From assembly GCF_027943255.1 (NCBI RefSeq), contig NW_026562179.1, positions 6,140,501-6,204,500 of the forward strand: 64,000 bases of DNA, written 5' to 3'. The notes beneath the pieces were generated by a model. That model made no database searches. It was not told the DNA's origin and worked only from the letters and a program-made list of their open reading frames with translations. Within the stretch, counting starts at the first letter, position 1; each line of letters begins with the position of its first letter. The position numbers were made by a program, and so were the translations under genes. This stretch comes from Anastrepha obliqua. Taxonomy: Eukaryota > Arthropoda > Insecta > Diptera > Tephritidae. Of the stretch, positions 30,288 through 41,716 are shown piece after piece.

Positions 30288-30656
30288 TTCCCATGGCAGC
30301 CGGTTCTACGTTACCGGAATGACTCGGGTTTTCCCGACCAAGGGCTGCCGCCCCAGTATATTAGCCCTGTCTAGTGTACCGTATTTTACCCCCAATCTTA
30401 CGTCACAGGAGCAACTCATTGCAGCCAGTTTGCTCTAAATACTTCTCTTCCGGGCTGGCGTCGAACCCAACCCCGGACCAGAGGTATTCTACTGCTGCAT
30501 TTGCCACAAACGGCTCCACCCGAACTCCACCTCGGACTTACGAGCAAGATTGACGAGATAGTCGACTTCATGAGCCGGTTCGGAATTAAGTTAGCTGCGG
30601 TCCAGGAGACAAAACTGCACGCTAGCTCGCCCCTGATCACCAGGCACGGCTAGAAT

Positions 30657-31250
30657 GTGCACAGAAAGGACTGCGAGCGCGATAACGGTGGTGGCCTAGC
30701 GCTCATAGTCCACCATTCAGTGCAGTATCGTCTTATCGATGAAGGCATCGACCGCAGGGACAGCACCTTAGAACGTCAAGGTATAGCTGTCCGGTCAGGC
30801 TATGCCGAGCTCGAAATATATAATATTTACATACCCCCTGTCATCTGCTGCCCGGCAGGATATCTCCCTGATATTGGTGCGCTCATCAGGGGAGAAAACC
30901 GATTGGTTGTAGGTGACTTTAACGCGCATCACGATCTTTGGCATTCAAGCCTGCCAAATGATCGTAGGGGACAGCTATTGGCAGAGCAGATAGACGACTT
31001 GTCGTTCAGCACTGTAAACGATGACGCTCACACCAGGGTAGTGGGGAACTGTAGCAGCTCGCCTGACATAACAATTGCTAGCGCTGGTCTGATAAATAGC
31101 ATAACGTGGCGACCTATGCTATCGCTTGCATCAGACCACTTGCCCATTATCATCTCGATCGAGAAACCTGCCGACTTTGTTTCCGCGAATCACCGGTCAT
31201 ACATCAACTTAAAAAAAAACGGATTGGACCAGATTCGCGGAATTTACTGA
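30657..31250 (+). pseudogene. LINE-A APE endonuclease
   Basis: Open for 197 codons. Motifs in order: GGGLALIVHHSVQYRL, IYNIYIPPVICCPAGYLPDI, LVVGDFNAHHDLWHSSL (Asp-Phe-Asn-Ala-His), GNCSSSPDITIASAGLI (Asp), and LASDHLPIIISIEKP (Asp-His). Upstream SFVLQTK-type sequence with SSPLITRHG is joined by an in-frame stop at 30652. This enzyme nicks the target for priming. The frame is lost near 31250 before the RT linker. Confidence 0.8.
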
Positions 31251-31545
31251 GGACATCTTCGCAGCCCTACCCACTCCCACCGATAGCCGCGCAGGCGAAT
31301 GCGCATTCCGCAAGGCGATCACAGCCGCCGCGGCTCGCTTCATACCTGCTGGACGGATCCGGGAATTACGTCCCAATTTACCAGCTGAAGAAGCCGGTCC
31401 TGGGAACGAGCGTGACCGCCTACACCAGGCCGATCCCGGGGACCCTCGTATAAAGGGCCTCAATTTGGAGATCCGGTAACTGGTCATCCAACACAACCGG
31501 ACCAAATGGGTATAGCATCTGAAGTCCTGTAACTTCCCCTCTGGT

Positions 31546-33535
31546 GTGAGTAAGCTCTGGTCCACCGTAAAGTCGATGTCGAACCCGACGAAGCACAACG
31601 ACAAGGTGGATATCACCTTCAACGGTCGTACTTCGTCGGATCCGAAGAGATGCGCGAGCTATTTTGGCCGGCAATTTATACTACATCCTCCGGTTGACAG
31701 ATCGAAACCTTGTGCCACCAGACGGTTGCACAAACTGCGAAACAACAGTGACCCGTTTACTTTCACCAGCGACGAGGTTCAGGGGGCCATCAAACACATT
31801 AAACAATCTAAAGCCATTGGCCCTGACATATTAAACATGCTGATGCTGAAGAAGCTGGGTGCACTGGGAGTAGAATTCCTCACCAAGGTCTTCAGCCTGT
31901 CCATGGCCACTCTCATCATTCCTGATAAGTGGAAATTAGGGAGAGTGGTCCCACTACTGAAGCCTGAGAAACCCGCCAACCAAGGAGAGTCTTATCGTTC
32001 GATAACTCTCCTTTCCCCAGTAGTGAAGACGCTTGAAGCCCTTCTACTCCCACTCCTCACAGAACACCTGACTCCAGCCCCACACCAGCATGGTTTCCGA
32101 AGAGTGCACAGCACCACCACGGCACTCACCATCATAAACACCCAGGTAAACCGTGGACTAAACCAAAACCGCCCCTGCGAGAGGGCTGTCCTAGAAGCGT
32201 GGGACCTACAAAAGGCTTTCGATACAGTCAGCCACGCCACGCTACTAGATGACATTTTACAGTCGACACTCCCGCCAGGGCTGAAGAGGTGGACCGCGAA
32301 CTACCTGAGTGGTCGTCAGTCGTCGGTGATATTTCGAGACTAAACTTCAAAACACCCTTGCTTTTTAATTTCTATATTTCGAAACTCCCCAAGCCACCAG
32401 AGGGAGTCTCACTGGTCTCATACGCCGACGACTGCACGATAATGGCGTCGGGCAATGACATTGATGGCCTATGCGCTAAAGTAAACGACTACCTTGCCCG
32501 CCTTTCTTGTTTCTTCACTGCGAGAAACTTAAAACTTTCTCCCACTAAATCTACGGCGACCCTTTTTACCTCCTGGACAAAGGAGGTCAAGCTGCAACTT
32601 CAGGTGCACGTCGATGATACCCCAATACCGACGGTAAATAACCCAAGAATATTGGGAGTCACCTTTGACAGCTTGCTCTCTTTCTCAGCGCACACAACCG
32701 CTATTGCAACGAGAGTACAGAATCGCAACAAGGCCCTCAAGTCGCTTGCCGGCAGCACTTGGGGCAAAGACAAAGAAATGTTGCTGTCGACTTTCAAAGC
32801 AATAGGCCGACAGGTTCTAAACTATGCTGCGCCTGTCTGGTCGCCTGGAACCAGTGATACGCAGTGGACGAAGCTCCAGACCTGTCAAAATACTGCTATT
32901 AGGACCGCGATAGGATGTCTCCTGATGTCCCCAATCCAACACCTGCACGACGAGGCTCACATGCTCCCTGTAAAAGAGCACACAAAAATCCTCGGCAAGA
33001 AGTTTCTGCTAGGGTGTTACCGCAGGCCTCACCCATGCAGACACCTGCTTGCGCCTGAGCCACCTCCCAGGCACATCAGGAGACATCTCCTTAATTACGT
33101 GGACGAGATCCAGGAAAAAACTGACAGACCACTCCGGGATCAGACAGTGTACAGACAGGCCATAAACGACATCCATCGGGAGACCCTTACCACCTTCTTA
33201 AGCTCCCGACCCCCGAATGCCGTTATCGGAGTCCAACCACCACCTATCGAAGACGAAGATGTACAGCTTCCCCGAGAGTCCCGCGTTACTTTGGCACAAT
33301 TACGTTCTGGATACTGTAGCAGTTTAAACTCCTACCTATCCAGAATCGAACCCGACATACCAAACATCCGGCATGTGAAGGCACCCCGCACGACACTAAC
33401 CACCTTTTCACATGCCCTATAAACCCCACTCATCTAACACCTCTCTCCCTCTGGACCCAACCCGTCGAAACAGCTAGTTTCCTGGGCCTGCCGTTAGATG
33501 AGCTAGACGAAGACGACCGGTAATTACACTACACT
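31546..33535 (+). pseudogene. LINE-A reverse transcriptase and C-terminal tail
   Basis: First frame 31546-32343: VSKLWSTVKSMSN-type linker, AIGPDILNMLMLKKLGALG (motif 1), LGRVVPLLKPEKP (motif 2), SYRSITLLSPVVKTLEALLL, QHGFRRVHSTTTALT and LEAWDLQKAFDTVSHATLLD (motif A). Motif B is deleted. Second frame to 33422: VSYADDCTIMASG (motif C intact), KLSPTKSTATLF, GVTFDSLLSFSAHTT, NYAAPVWSPGTSD and, after a frameshift, the zinc tail and LDELDEDDR-stop near 33522. Confidence 0.85.
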
Positions 33536-33572
33536 GACAGGGCGAAGATACTGCTACAACAACAACAACAAA

Positions 33573-33586
33573 ACCGTATACTTTCA
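33573..33586. repeat. LINE-A target-site duplication, right
   Basis: ACCGTATACTTTCA, matching 30274-30287. About eight bases of Heli-2 (ATTTGACG) follow before the next LINE-A copy. Confidence 0.85.
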
Positions 33587-33593
33587 ATTTGAC

Positions 33594-36500
33594 GATGTTG
33601 TTGTTGTTAACAGCATAGGTAGCCCTGTCAGTGTAGGCATATCATCGTTCGTCTTCGTCTAGCTCATCTAGGGATAGGCCCAGGAAACATGCTGTTTCGA
33701 CAGGTTGGGTCCAGAGGGAGAGGGGGGTTAGATGAGTCGGTTTAAGGGGGCATGTGAATAGGTGGTTAGTGTCGTGCGGGGTACCTTCACATGCCGGACA
33801 TGTGTTTGGTATGTCGAAGTCGATTCTGGATATGTAGGAGTTTAACCTGCTACAGTATCCAGGACGTAGTTGTGCCAGTGTTACACGAGTCTCACGGGGA
33901 AGCTGGAGCTCTTCATCTGCAATAGGTGGTGGTTGGACTCCGATTACGGCATTCACAGAACGGGAGTTCATGAAGGTGGTAACGGTCTCCCGGTGAATGT
34001 CGTTTATTGACTGTCTAAATACTGTCAGGTCCAGTAGGTTACGTTCAGTCTTGTCCTGGATTTCGTCAGCGTAGTCAAGGAGGTGTCTCCTGACGTGCCT
34101 GGGAGGCGGCTTGGGTTCAAGCAGGTGTCTGCAGGGATGAGACCTATGGTAGCATCCGAGTAGGAACTGCTTGCTGAGCAATTTGTTGTGCTCCACAACT
34201 GGGAGCATTTGTGCCTCGTTATGAAGGTGTTGGATGGGTGACATCAGGAGGCACCCGGTCGCTGTCCGAATGGCGGTATTTCTACAGGTCTGTAGCTTTG
34301 TCCACTGCGAATCACTAGTTCCAGGCGACCAGACAGGCGCAGCATAGTTGAGAACCGGCCGGCCAATTGTCTTAAATGTCGAAAGCAACAGTTCTTTGTC
34401 TTTGCCCCAAGTGCTGCCGGCCATCGATTTGAGGACCTTGTTGCGATTTTGGACTTTTGTGGCATTTGCGGTTGTATGCGCAGAGAAGGAGAGCAAGCTG
34501 TCAAAGGTTACACCCAAAATTTTGGGGTTATTTACCGTCGGAATTGGTGTGTCGTCGACTTTTACCTTAAGGGACAGCTTGAACTCCTTTGTCCAGGTGG
34601 TGAAGAGGGTCGCCGTGGACTTGGTGGGGGAAAGTTGGAGATTCCTCGCAGTGAAAAACACAGGCCATCGATGTCATTGCCCGACGCCATTATCGTGCAG
34701 TCGTCAGCGTATGAGATCAGGGAAACTCCCGCTGGTGGTTGGGGGAGCTTCGAGATGTAGAAGTTAAAAAGCAAGGGAGAAAGGACACCACCCTGCGGTA
34801 CACCTTGCTTAATCTTTCTCTGCTTTGCCGTTTGATCTCGAAATATCACTGACGAGTGCCGACCGCTCAGATAGTTCGCGGACCACCTCTTCAGCCCTGG
34901 CGGGAGTGTCGACTGATAAATGTCATCTAGTAGCGTGGAATGGCTGACTGTATCGAAAGCCTTTTTCAAGTCCAACGCTACTAGGACAGTCCTCTCACAG
35001 GGGCGGTTTTGGTTAAGCCCGCGATTTATCTGGGCGTTTATGGCGGTGAGTGCAGTGGTGGTGCTGTGCACTCGACGGAAACCGTGCTGATGTGGGGCTG
35101 GGGCCAGGTGTGTCGTGTAGAGTGGGAGTAGGAGGGCTTCAAGTGTCTTCACTACTGGGGAAAGGAGAGTTATCGGCCGATAAGACTCCCCTTGGTTGGC
35201 GGGTTTCCCAGGTTTCAGTAGTGGGACCACTCTCCCTGCTTTCCACTTATCAGGGATGATGAAAGTGGCCACGGAAAAATTGAAAACCCTTGTGAGGAAT
35301 CCTACTCCCAGGGGTCCCAGATGCTTCAGCATCAGCGCGTTTAATCCGTGAGGGCCAAGGGCTTTCGATGATTTCGATTTGTTGATGGCCCCTGAACCTC
35401 ATCACCGGAGAAAGTAAGTGGCGCACTGTCGTTCGTCAGTTTGTGCAGCCTTCTGGTAACACGACGTTTGGTTCTGTCGCCCGGAGGATGCAGTATGAAA
35501 AGCCGGCTAAAATAGCTCGCGCATCTCTTCGGGTCCGACGAAGTGCAACCGTTGAAGGTGATAGCCACCTTGTCGTTGTGCTTCGTCGGGTTCGACAGGG
35601 ACCTAACGGTGGACCAGAGCTTACTCACCCCAGAGGTGAGGCTACAGGTCTTCAGGTGCTCAACCCATTTGGTCCGCTTATGTTGATTTACCAGTTGCCT
35701 GATCTCCAAATTGAGATCTCTTATGCGGGGATCCCCGGGATCGGCCTGGCGTATGTGGTCACGCTCGTTTGCTAAACTGGATGCTTCGGCTGGGAAATGA
35801 GGACGAATGTTCTTATAACTTCCAGCTGGAATGAAGCGAGCCGCAGCAGCTGTGAGCACCTTGCGGAATGCGCGTTCGCCCACGCGCACATCAGTGGGGA
35901 TGGGAAGAGCGGCGAAGGTGTCCTCGGTGAATTCCGTGAAGCCGGCCCAATTAGCTTTTTTAAAGTTAAAACAGGACCGGTGATTCGCGGAAACGAAGTC
36001 GGCAGGTCTCTCAATCGAGACGATAATGGGCAAGTGGTCTGATGCAAGCGATAGCATAGGTCGCCACGTTATGCTATTTATCAGACCAGCGCTAGCAATT
36101 GTTAGGTCAGGCGAGCTGCTGCAATTGCCCACTGCCCTGGTGGGGGCTTCGTCGTTCACTGTGCTGAATGTCGAGTCGTCTATCTGCTCTGCCAGTTGCT
36201 GTCCCCTACGATCATTTGGCAGGCTTGAATGCCAAAGATCGTGATGCGCATTAAAGTCACCTACAACCAATCGGTTTTCACCTCTGATGAGCGCACCTAT
36301 ATCAGGGTGATATCCTGCCGGGCAGCAGATGACAGGGGGTATATATATGTTAAATAGTTCGAGCTCGGAATCGCCTGACCGGACAGCTATGCTTTGACAT
36401 TCTAAGGTGCTGTCCCTGCGGTCGACTCCTTCATCGATGAGACGATACCGCACTGTGTGGTGGACTAGAAACGTTATAGCCATCCCTGGTGATCAGAGAT

Positions 36501-36841
36501 GACCTAGCGTGCAGCTTTGTTTCTTGGACCGCAGCTATTTTAATATTGTGCCGGCTCATAAAGTCAACTATCTCGTCGACCTTACTCGTAAGTCCTTGAA
36601 GCTTCTCGGTGAGGTTTGTGTAATTCGGGGGGTGAGGGACGCGTGGGGTTGTCTACGTTCGACCTGCTGCGCAATCCACTGTGGTTGTTGCGGCCTGATG
36701 GTGGTGGGCGGCCGCGCCTCCGGGTTCGGTGGTGGGTGCAGAGCTCTGCAGCAGGGGGCAACGTAGGCAGTTGTCCACTCACGGGTGGTGCGCAGGCCGG
36801 AACATCTCCGAAAATGGCACCAGCCATTGCAGGAATTGCAT
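33594..36841 (-). mobile_element. LINE-A copy, minus strand, apparent hybrid of two copies
   Basis: The tail GTTGTTGTTGTTAACAGC starts at 33597; the 5' end is truncated in the second PHD-like cluster at 36841. The right flank is CCCGGCATCCGTTG, which brackets the copy at 48886 on both sides, but the left flank here is Heli-2 (ATTTGACGATG). From about 35276 rightwards it is almost identical to the 50584-52171 half of that copy; left of 35276 it differs at many positions. So the left half and right half have different histories. Confidence 0.8.
33642..36483 (-). pseudogene. LINE-A endonuclease-RT open frames
   Basis: Three long frames. 36483-35341 (380 codons): endonuclease NIYIPPVICCPAGYHPDIGA, VVGDFNAHHDLWHSS, SSPDLTIASAG, ASDHLPIIVSIERP, then the linker; it shifts frame at EVQG near 35397. 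35332-34562: RT LKHLGPLGVGFLTRVFN, LVALDLKKAFDTVSHSTLLD, GVPQGGVLSPLLFN, ISYADDCTIMASG, then a roughly 50-base deletion after NDIDGLC shifts the frame. 34661-33642: FFTARNLQLSPTKSTATLF through CPACEGTPHDTNHLFTCPLK to LDELDEDER-stop. The catalytic residues survive but the two frameshifts disable it. Confidence 0.85.
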
Positions 36842-36855
36842 CCCGGCATCCGTTG

Positions 36856-37240
36856 CCATCCTCGTTGAGTAAAATCAAAACAACCAATCAGAAAAATATC
36901 AAGCAAAATTATTTTTATTAATTTTCTATCTCAAACCGTTTTTGAACTTTGCATTTGGGTCATAGTTGAACAGCTTATGCGGCTTATAAAGCCTAGAGTG
37001 TGCTATAAATAGTGGGAAATAGGAAAAACTAAGATTTTTTAGCAAATATTCGATTATTAGTGACGAATGAGAGTGGTGGCGCGTCCTGGGGTCTGTGGGA
37101 AGGGAGTTCCATCATAAAAACATGCCTATAACTTTCATTGGGTGAAAATATGAATGTATAAAAATTTTTAACGTCATTTGGAGTTGTCGTTTCGTAGTGA
37201 TGCGCGGAAAACGTACAGACATTCACCTTTATAGTATAGA
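36856..37240 (-). mobile_element. Short Helitron of the Heli-2 family, 5' part
   Basis: On the minus strand the 5' terminus is TCTATACTATAAAGGTGAAT from 37240, beginning with TC as Helitrons do. It runs down to the LINE-A target duplication at 36842-36855. In the duplicate (52186-52570) the matching 3' portion is preserved beyond the LINE at 48750-48885, which shows that this is a roughly 530-bp non-autonomous element. Confidence 0.65.
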
Positions 37241-38100
37241 TATATACATAGGTATATGTATTTGATTTAAAAAAACAGAGCCGCAGGCGCAGATTTGGAA
37301 TAAAACATCGCGCGATTTATAATTTGAAATTTTCACTATTATTAATATCTGATATATTTGTTTATACATACATATATATATGTTTAATTTAACAAAAAAA
37401 AGCGCTGATGGTAAAAATTCGGAATAAAAATACCGGAATTTTCACTATATTATTAATATTTGATACATATATATATATATATAAGTTTTATTAAAAAAAA
37501 TTTCGTTATTGTAATAGAACAGTGTGTGGAAATTATGTTCCTATGTTGCTTCGTTTTATTTCGCGTTCACATTGTTTTCTTTTCTTTTGGCAGCACTCAA
37601 TTTCAGCGATTCTTTTTAGTTATTGTTAATTTGGCATATTTGGAGTTTGCAACTTCAAAATGCAATTTAAATTGTTAATTTATGACATATATCAATAATA
37701 AGTGTTAGAAACGTTTGTGTATGTTACACAGTTTTAATAATTATTAAAATACATGTGATAAGTGCACTTATTATATCAAAATTTGGTGAAGGTAAAAGAC
37801 AAATTTTATTAACAAATAACTTAAAAACTAAATAAGCCAAATAAGCACTAAATCAACATCTCCTGTGAATTTCATTGATTTTATTGGAAAATTCGTAATA
37901 TTTCTCTCAAAACAAGGCAACACTATACTCTTTTCAATTTGTATGAATAGTTATTCTCGTTTAAAATAGAAACTGATCATATTTGTAAATGAACTTGCAT
38001 TTAATTTTCAGGGAAATATTTCGAATATAAGTATGAAAATAAGAAAAAACAAGGCTGGGATTCGCAATAATGTATATTGGGCAATTTTTGGCAGATTTAC
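37241..38100. other. AT-rich core of the duplicated segment
   Basis: No gene. 37275-37400 and 37410-37500 are two degenerate tandem copies (TTTTCACTAT...TTAATAT...GATA-ATAT...TTTA-TT). 37525-37640 is the repeat also at 7785. 37725-37925 resembles 24065-24250. Confidence 0.5.
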
Positions 38101-38440
38101 GGCGGCCGCCGTAGCCGAATGAGTTGGTGCGTGACTACCATTCGGAATTCACAGAGAGAACGTTGGTTCGAATCTCGGTGAAACTCCAAAATTGAGAAAA
38201 ACATTTTTCTAATAGCGGTCGCCCCTCGGCAGTCAATGGCAAATCTCCGAGTGTATTTCTGCCATGAAAATGCTCCTCATAAAAATATCTGCCGTTCGGA
38301 GTCGGCTTAAAACTGTAGGTCCCTCCATTTGTGGAATAACATCAAGACGCGCACCACAAATAGGAGGAGGAGCTCGGCCAAACACCCAAAAAGGGTGTAC
38401 GGGCCAATTATATATATATATATGTATATATATAATGTCT
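38101..38440 (+). mobile_element. SINE-1 copy C (tRNA-derived SINE)
   Basis: The head GGCCGCCGTAGCCGAATGAG carries a pol III A box (TAGCCGAATGAGTTGG, 38112-38127) and, 37 bases on, a perfect B box GGTTCGAATCT (38165-38175). The tRNA-unrelated body follows (AATAGCGGTCGCCCCTCGGC ... AAAACTGTAGGTCCC ... AACACCCAAAAAGGGTGTAC) with a TATATA tail. CCGAATG and CATTCGG near the start form a 7-base inverted pair. SINEs are copied by a LINE machinery; which one is not evident. Confidence 0.85.
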
Positions 38441-39156
38441 TTATGAATGATACTTAGTGGAGAGGTTAAGGAACAATCTTTGTAATTCCAAATTATTCGG
38501 GAAATAATTTGGTAATTCTTTGCCTTCAAAATGCCCTCGGTAACTTCACTATAACTTGCCACATTACACTATATATTTTATACACGCGTGTTTTTACTTA
38601 TTTTTATCCTTATATTCGAATTATTTTTATTAAAATCAAATGCAAATGCATTTGTCCATACAATCACTTTCCAATTTTAAGCGCGATTAAGAAGAAGATT
38701 GGAATGACAACAGTATGGTGTTGCCGGATGCCTGCAAATGAAAACAAAAATATGAACAAAAATTAAGTATTTGAGTTTAGTGTTAATGATGGAGATGGAG
38801 GTTATTTTGCCTCCTTACTACATACACGCATATGACGTTTTAATTTTGGGTTCAATGGTTTTAACACGGAAAGGAGTTCTACGCAAAACTACTGTGGATT
38901 GCGTAGCCGGAGTTGGACTGATGAGGGTTATTTTTTTGAAAGGAAACGAGTTTTTTAATAAAGACAACTACGACCACCCTATTTGTTTTGCAGATAGTCG
39001 AGTTTTTGTGGAGAAATTCTGTTTATAAAAAGCATGAGGACCCATTTGTAAAACTGATCGAAGCAATACAATACACTTACTTATAAACCGTAATTTTTTT
39101 ACTTTTAATAACTTTATTATTTTTAGTGATACGCCTAATATCATTGTTTTTAAGTT
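38441..39156. other. Unassigned sequence in the duplicated segment
   Basis: AT-rich. Openings at 38509-38766 and 38771-39028 are preserved in the duplicate only because the copies are almost identical; no motif is recognised in either product. Confidence 0.4.
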
Positions 39157-40078
39157 TAAATGAGTTGTATGCTTTTATTTTCAAAAATATTTCTCAATTT
39201 TAAATTACAGCAAAAATTTCTGCAGTTTTACAATCAACCTTCCACTGAACATCCCTGCATACGAACTTCGTTTTTATTTCAGGTGTGTGGCAACACCTAC
39301 TTTTCGCTAAATTACAGAACTTTAACATTAGTTTACTTAAAAACTATTGTATAAGCCTCCAGCAGGTGCGGTTTTCAGTTTTAAGATGGGGATACCCTCT
39401 ATCACCGCCCTTTTAACGTTTTTTCAAAGCAATAGACATTATACTAAATATTTCCCTTAAGCTTCGATGAGTTGTATGTTTTTATTTTCAAAAATATTTC
39501 TTAATTTTAAATTACAGCCAAAAATACTGCAGTTTTACAATCAACCTTCCACTGAACATCCCTGCATACGAACTTCGTTTTTATTTCAGGTGTGTGGCAA
39601 CACCTACTTTTCGCTAAATTACAGAACTTTAACATTAGTTTACTTAAAAACTATTGTATAAGCCTCCAGCAGGTGCGGTTTTCAGTTTTAAGATGGGGAT
39701 ACCCTCTATCACCGCCCTTTTAACGTTTTTTTCAAAGCGATAGACATTATACTAAATATTTCCCTTAAGCTTCGATGAGTTGTATGTTTTTATTTTCAAA
39801 AATATTTCTTAATTTTAAATTACAGCAAAAAATACTGCAGTTTTACAATCAACCCTCCACTGAACATCTCTGCATACGAACTTCGTTTTTATTTCAGGTG
39901 TGTGGCAACACCAACTTTTCGCTAAATTACAAAACTTTAACATTAAATTACTTATAAACTATAAGCCTCCGGAGGGTGCGGTTTTCAGTTTTAAGATGAG
40001 GATACATCCCTTTAACCCTCCCTTTTAACCATTTTTTCTAAGCAATAGACATTATACAAAATATTTCCTAAAACACGG
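39157..40078 (+). repeat. Three tandem units of about 307 bp
   Basis: Units start near 39157, 39464 and 39772 (ATGAGTTGTATG). Each contains TCAACCTTCCACTGAACATC or a close variant, TTTATTTCAGGTGTGTGGCA and AAGCCTCC-GGTGCGGTTTTC. Within a unit GGTGT-gtggca-ACACC is a small inverted repeat. The first two units are almost identical; the third is diverged at its end. The duplicate at 54492 has only two units. Confidence 0.85.
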
Positions 40079-40870
40079 ATGTGTGTGTATATTTTTTGAA
40101 TTTAAGTGAAGTTTAGAAAACTATATATGATAATGGGCCTAACTATAGTAAAGTTACCGAGGACAAATCATCCGGAGTAATTGGTATCAGGTTGTTCCTG
40201 AACCACTCGCTAACATCTCCAGCAAGTTTCATTAAATAAGTACTTTGTCTAAAATTGTAGATGTAACGTTTTATAAACCCGACCCTATTTGATTTCAAAG
40301 CTTGTAAAATTGACCAAGGATTATCTATAGTATTATTTTAAAACATGGCGCTTATTCTGACTAAACTACAATATGTACAGATATGAAATATATATCAAAA
40401 GACAGGTTTTGATGAGCATATTTCCGGAAAATTATAAACATTAAAATTGGTTAATTTGTTCATGAAATATTTGCATGTAAAGTTATCAAAATTTTCATAT
40501 TGATAACAGCGATGTCTATGCAAAGCGGGATGACACACAAACGCATATATATGAGTACGTTTGCTTTGTTTAGCTCTCTTTCTAATGAGCACAGCATTGT
40601 ATACATTTGGATTCTCAATAATTGTTTTGTTTTGTTCTCTTTATTACTAATAAATATGTATTCCTGAACATAGTCCCAACGGTTGCTGCGAATTTTTTTC
40701 AAAATTTTGTTGTGATGGTATTGCCATGATGTGGTATAAATTGACAATTTACTTGAAATTTGTCAATTCACTTAAAACAACGGTAACAGTGCAAATTAGT
40801 AAGAGTTTTGGGCAGACGCAAAATGGAATTTATTTTGAGAAAAAGGTTCATACATATTTAATTTTAAAAT

Positions 40871-40936
40871 ATGCCTAGAGGACGACCAAGAAGAGTTCGT
40901 AGAAGAGTTCCTACTTTAAGTGGAGGAATAGAGCAG
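40871..40936 (+). CDS. Candidate first exon of the Heli-1 Rep-helicase
   Basis: ATG at 40871 reads MPRGRPRRVRRRVPTLSGG and ends at GAGCAG|GTAAGTAAG, a strong splice-donor match. The PRGRPRR core looks like an AT-hook. The next supported coding segment is 800 bases on, so an intron would be needed; no acceptor was fixed. This is an inference from motif and donor only. Confidence 0.3.
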
Positions 40937-41716
40937 GTAAGTAAGTGATAAATGTTTGAAACGTCACGTATTGGATATGATTGGTAGATGCATCCACTTT
41001 TGTTTTCGTTCATATATGGTACACTTGAACTACAATATATAAACGTATGTATGTATTTAAACATTTTGTGCCCGCTTGATCCTTTTTGCAAAACTCAAAA
41101 TTTTAAATAATTTTAAAAAATGAAGAGAGAGAGACAAATTAGTTTTTTATTTGATACTATTTCAAAGGTAAACTGTATTTGGGCTATTCTCAGACAAATT
41201 TTATGGTAATAGACGATGCCCAACGCCATTTAAAAGAACACTATTACCCATCAAATCAACGAACTCTTTGACACAGATATACATTTTTAAGTGTTTTTTT
41301 TCCTTGTATTGTATTCTATGTGTGTACATGTATATATCATATATGAATATGAACTTTGAAAATTTTTTTTACCATTCTTCTTAAAATTTTTTAAAACGTA
41401 AAGATCTGTGAAAAAATTTTTTTTACTTTTGCAAATCCAAGAAATTTTACGAATGGCAAAAAAAAAAAAATTGTATACACGCTTTTGGCAATGATCCATC
41501 TACTTGCTGTAAACGCCCTTTTGGCATTTGGCATGCGATGTGTCGTACTAGAAAAGAGTACATGTCTATCCTTCAAATAAGATAGAGTTTTAACAAAGTG
41601 GTTGTGCGCTTAAATCGGTTTTTGTTAAAAACTTACATCTCTTTGCTTCCGCTTCATATTATATATGTTTTAAACGATTTCATGTTTTTTACGTCCGTAT
41701 TCATGCAAGCACAAGT

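Larger units (their letters stand above)
30288..33572 (+). mobile_element. LINE-A copy with intact ends and target-site duplication, inserted in Heli-2
   Basis: Begins with the conserved 5' block (TTCCCATGGCAGCCGG) and ends CTACAACAACAACAACAAAA, a CAA-repeat tail rather than plain poly(A). It keeps part of the first PHD-like cluster (near 30490-30530) and then jumps into the endonuclease start near 30535, losing the second cluster and linker. A second deletion near 32345 removes RT motif B. At 3,285 bp it retains both termini, so it is the best guide to the family's ends. Confidence 0.85.

Noticed and set aside
30286..30330. A DPE-type core promoter in the LINE-A 5' block
   Set aside because: GGTTCT fits the DPE consensus but lies at the wrong distance from the CATTC start, so no promoter element is called.
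34348..34767. Plus-strand 139-codon frame, repeated at 49656-50075
   Set aside because: Antisense shadow of the LINE-A RT frame; recurs because LINE-A does.
38112..38175. A tRNA gene from A and B boxes
   Set aside because: No acceptor stem or anticodon loop; the boxes head a dispersed SINE with a long unrelated body.
38771..39028. Open frame present in both duplicates (also 54106-54363)
   Set aside because: Preserved only because the copies are nearly identical; not independent evidence of coding.
39160..39957. Repeated 60-65-codon frames suggesting a tandem gene family
   Set aside because: They follow the 307-bp units and have no motif; better explained as tandem repeat DNA.
39157..40078. 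CRISPR-like array
   Set aside because: Units are about 307 bp and contiguous, with no short repeats and spacers; the sequence is eukaryotic.
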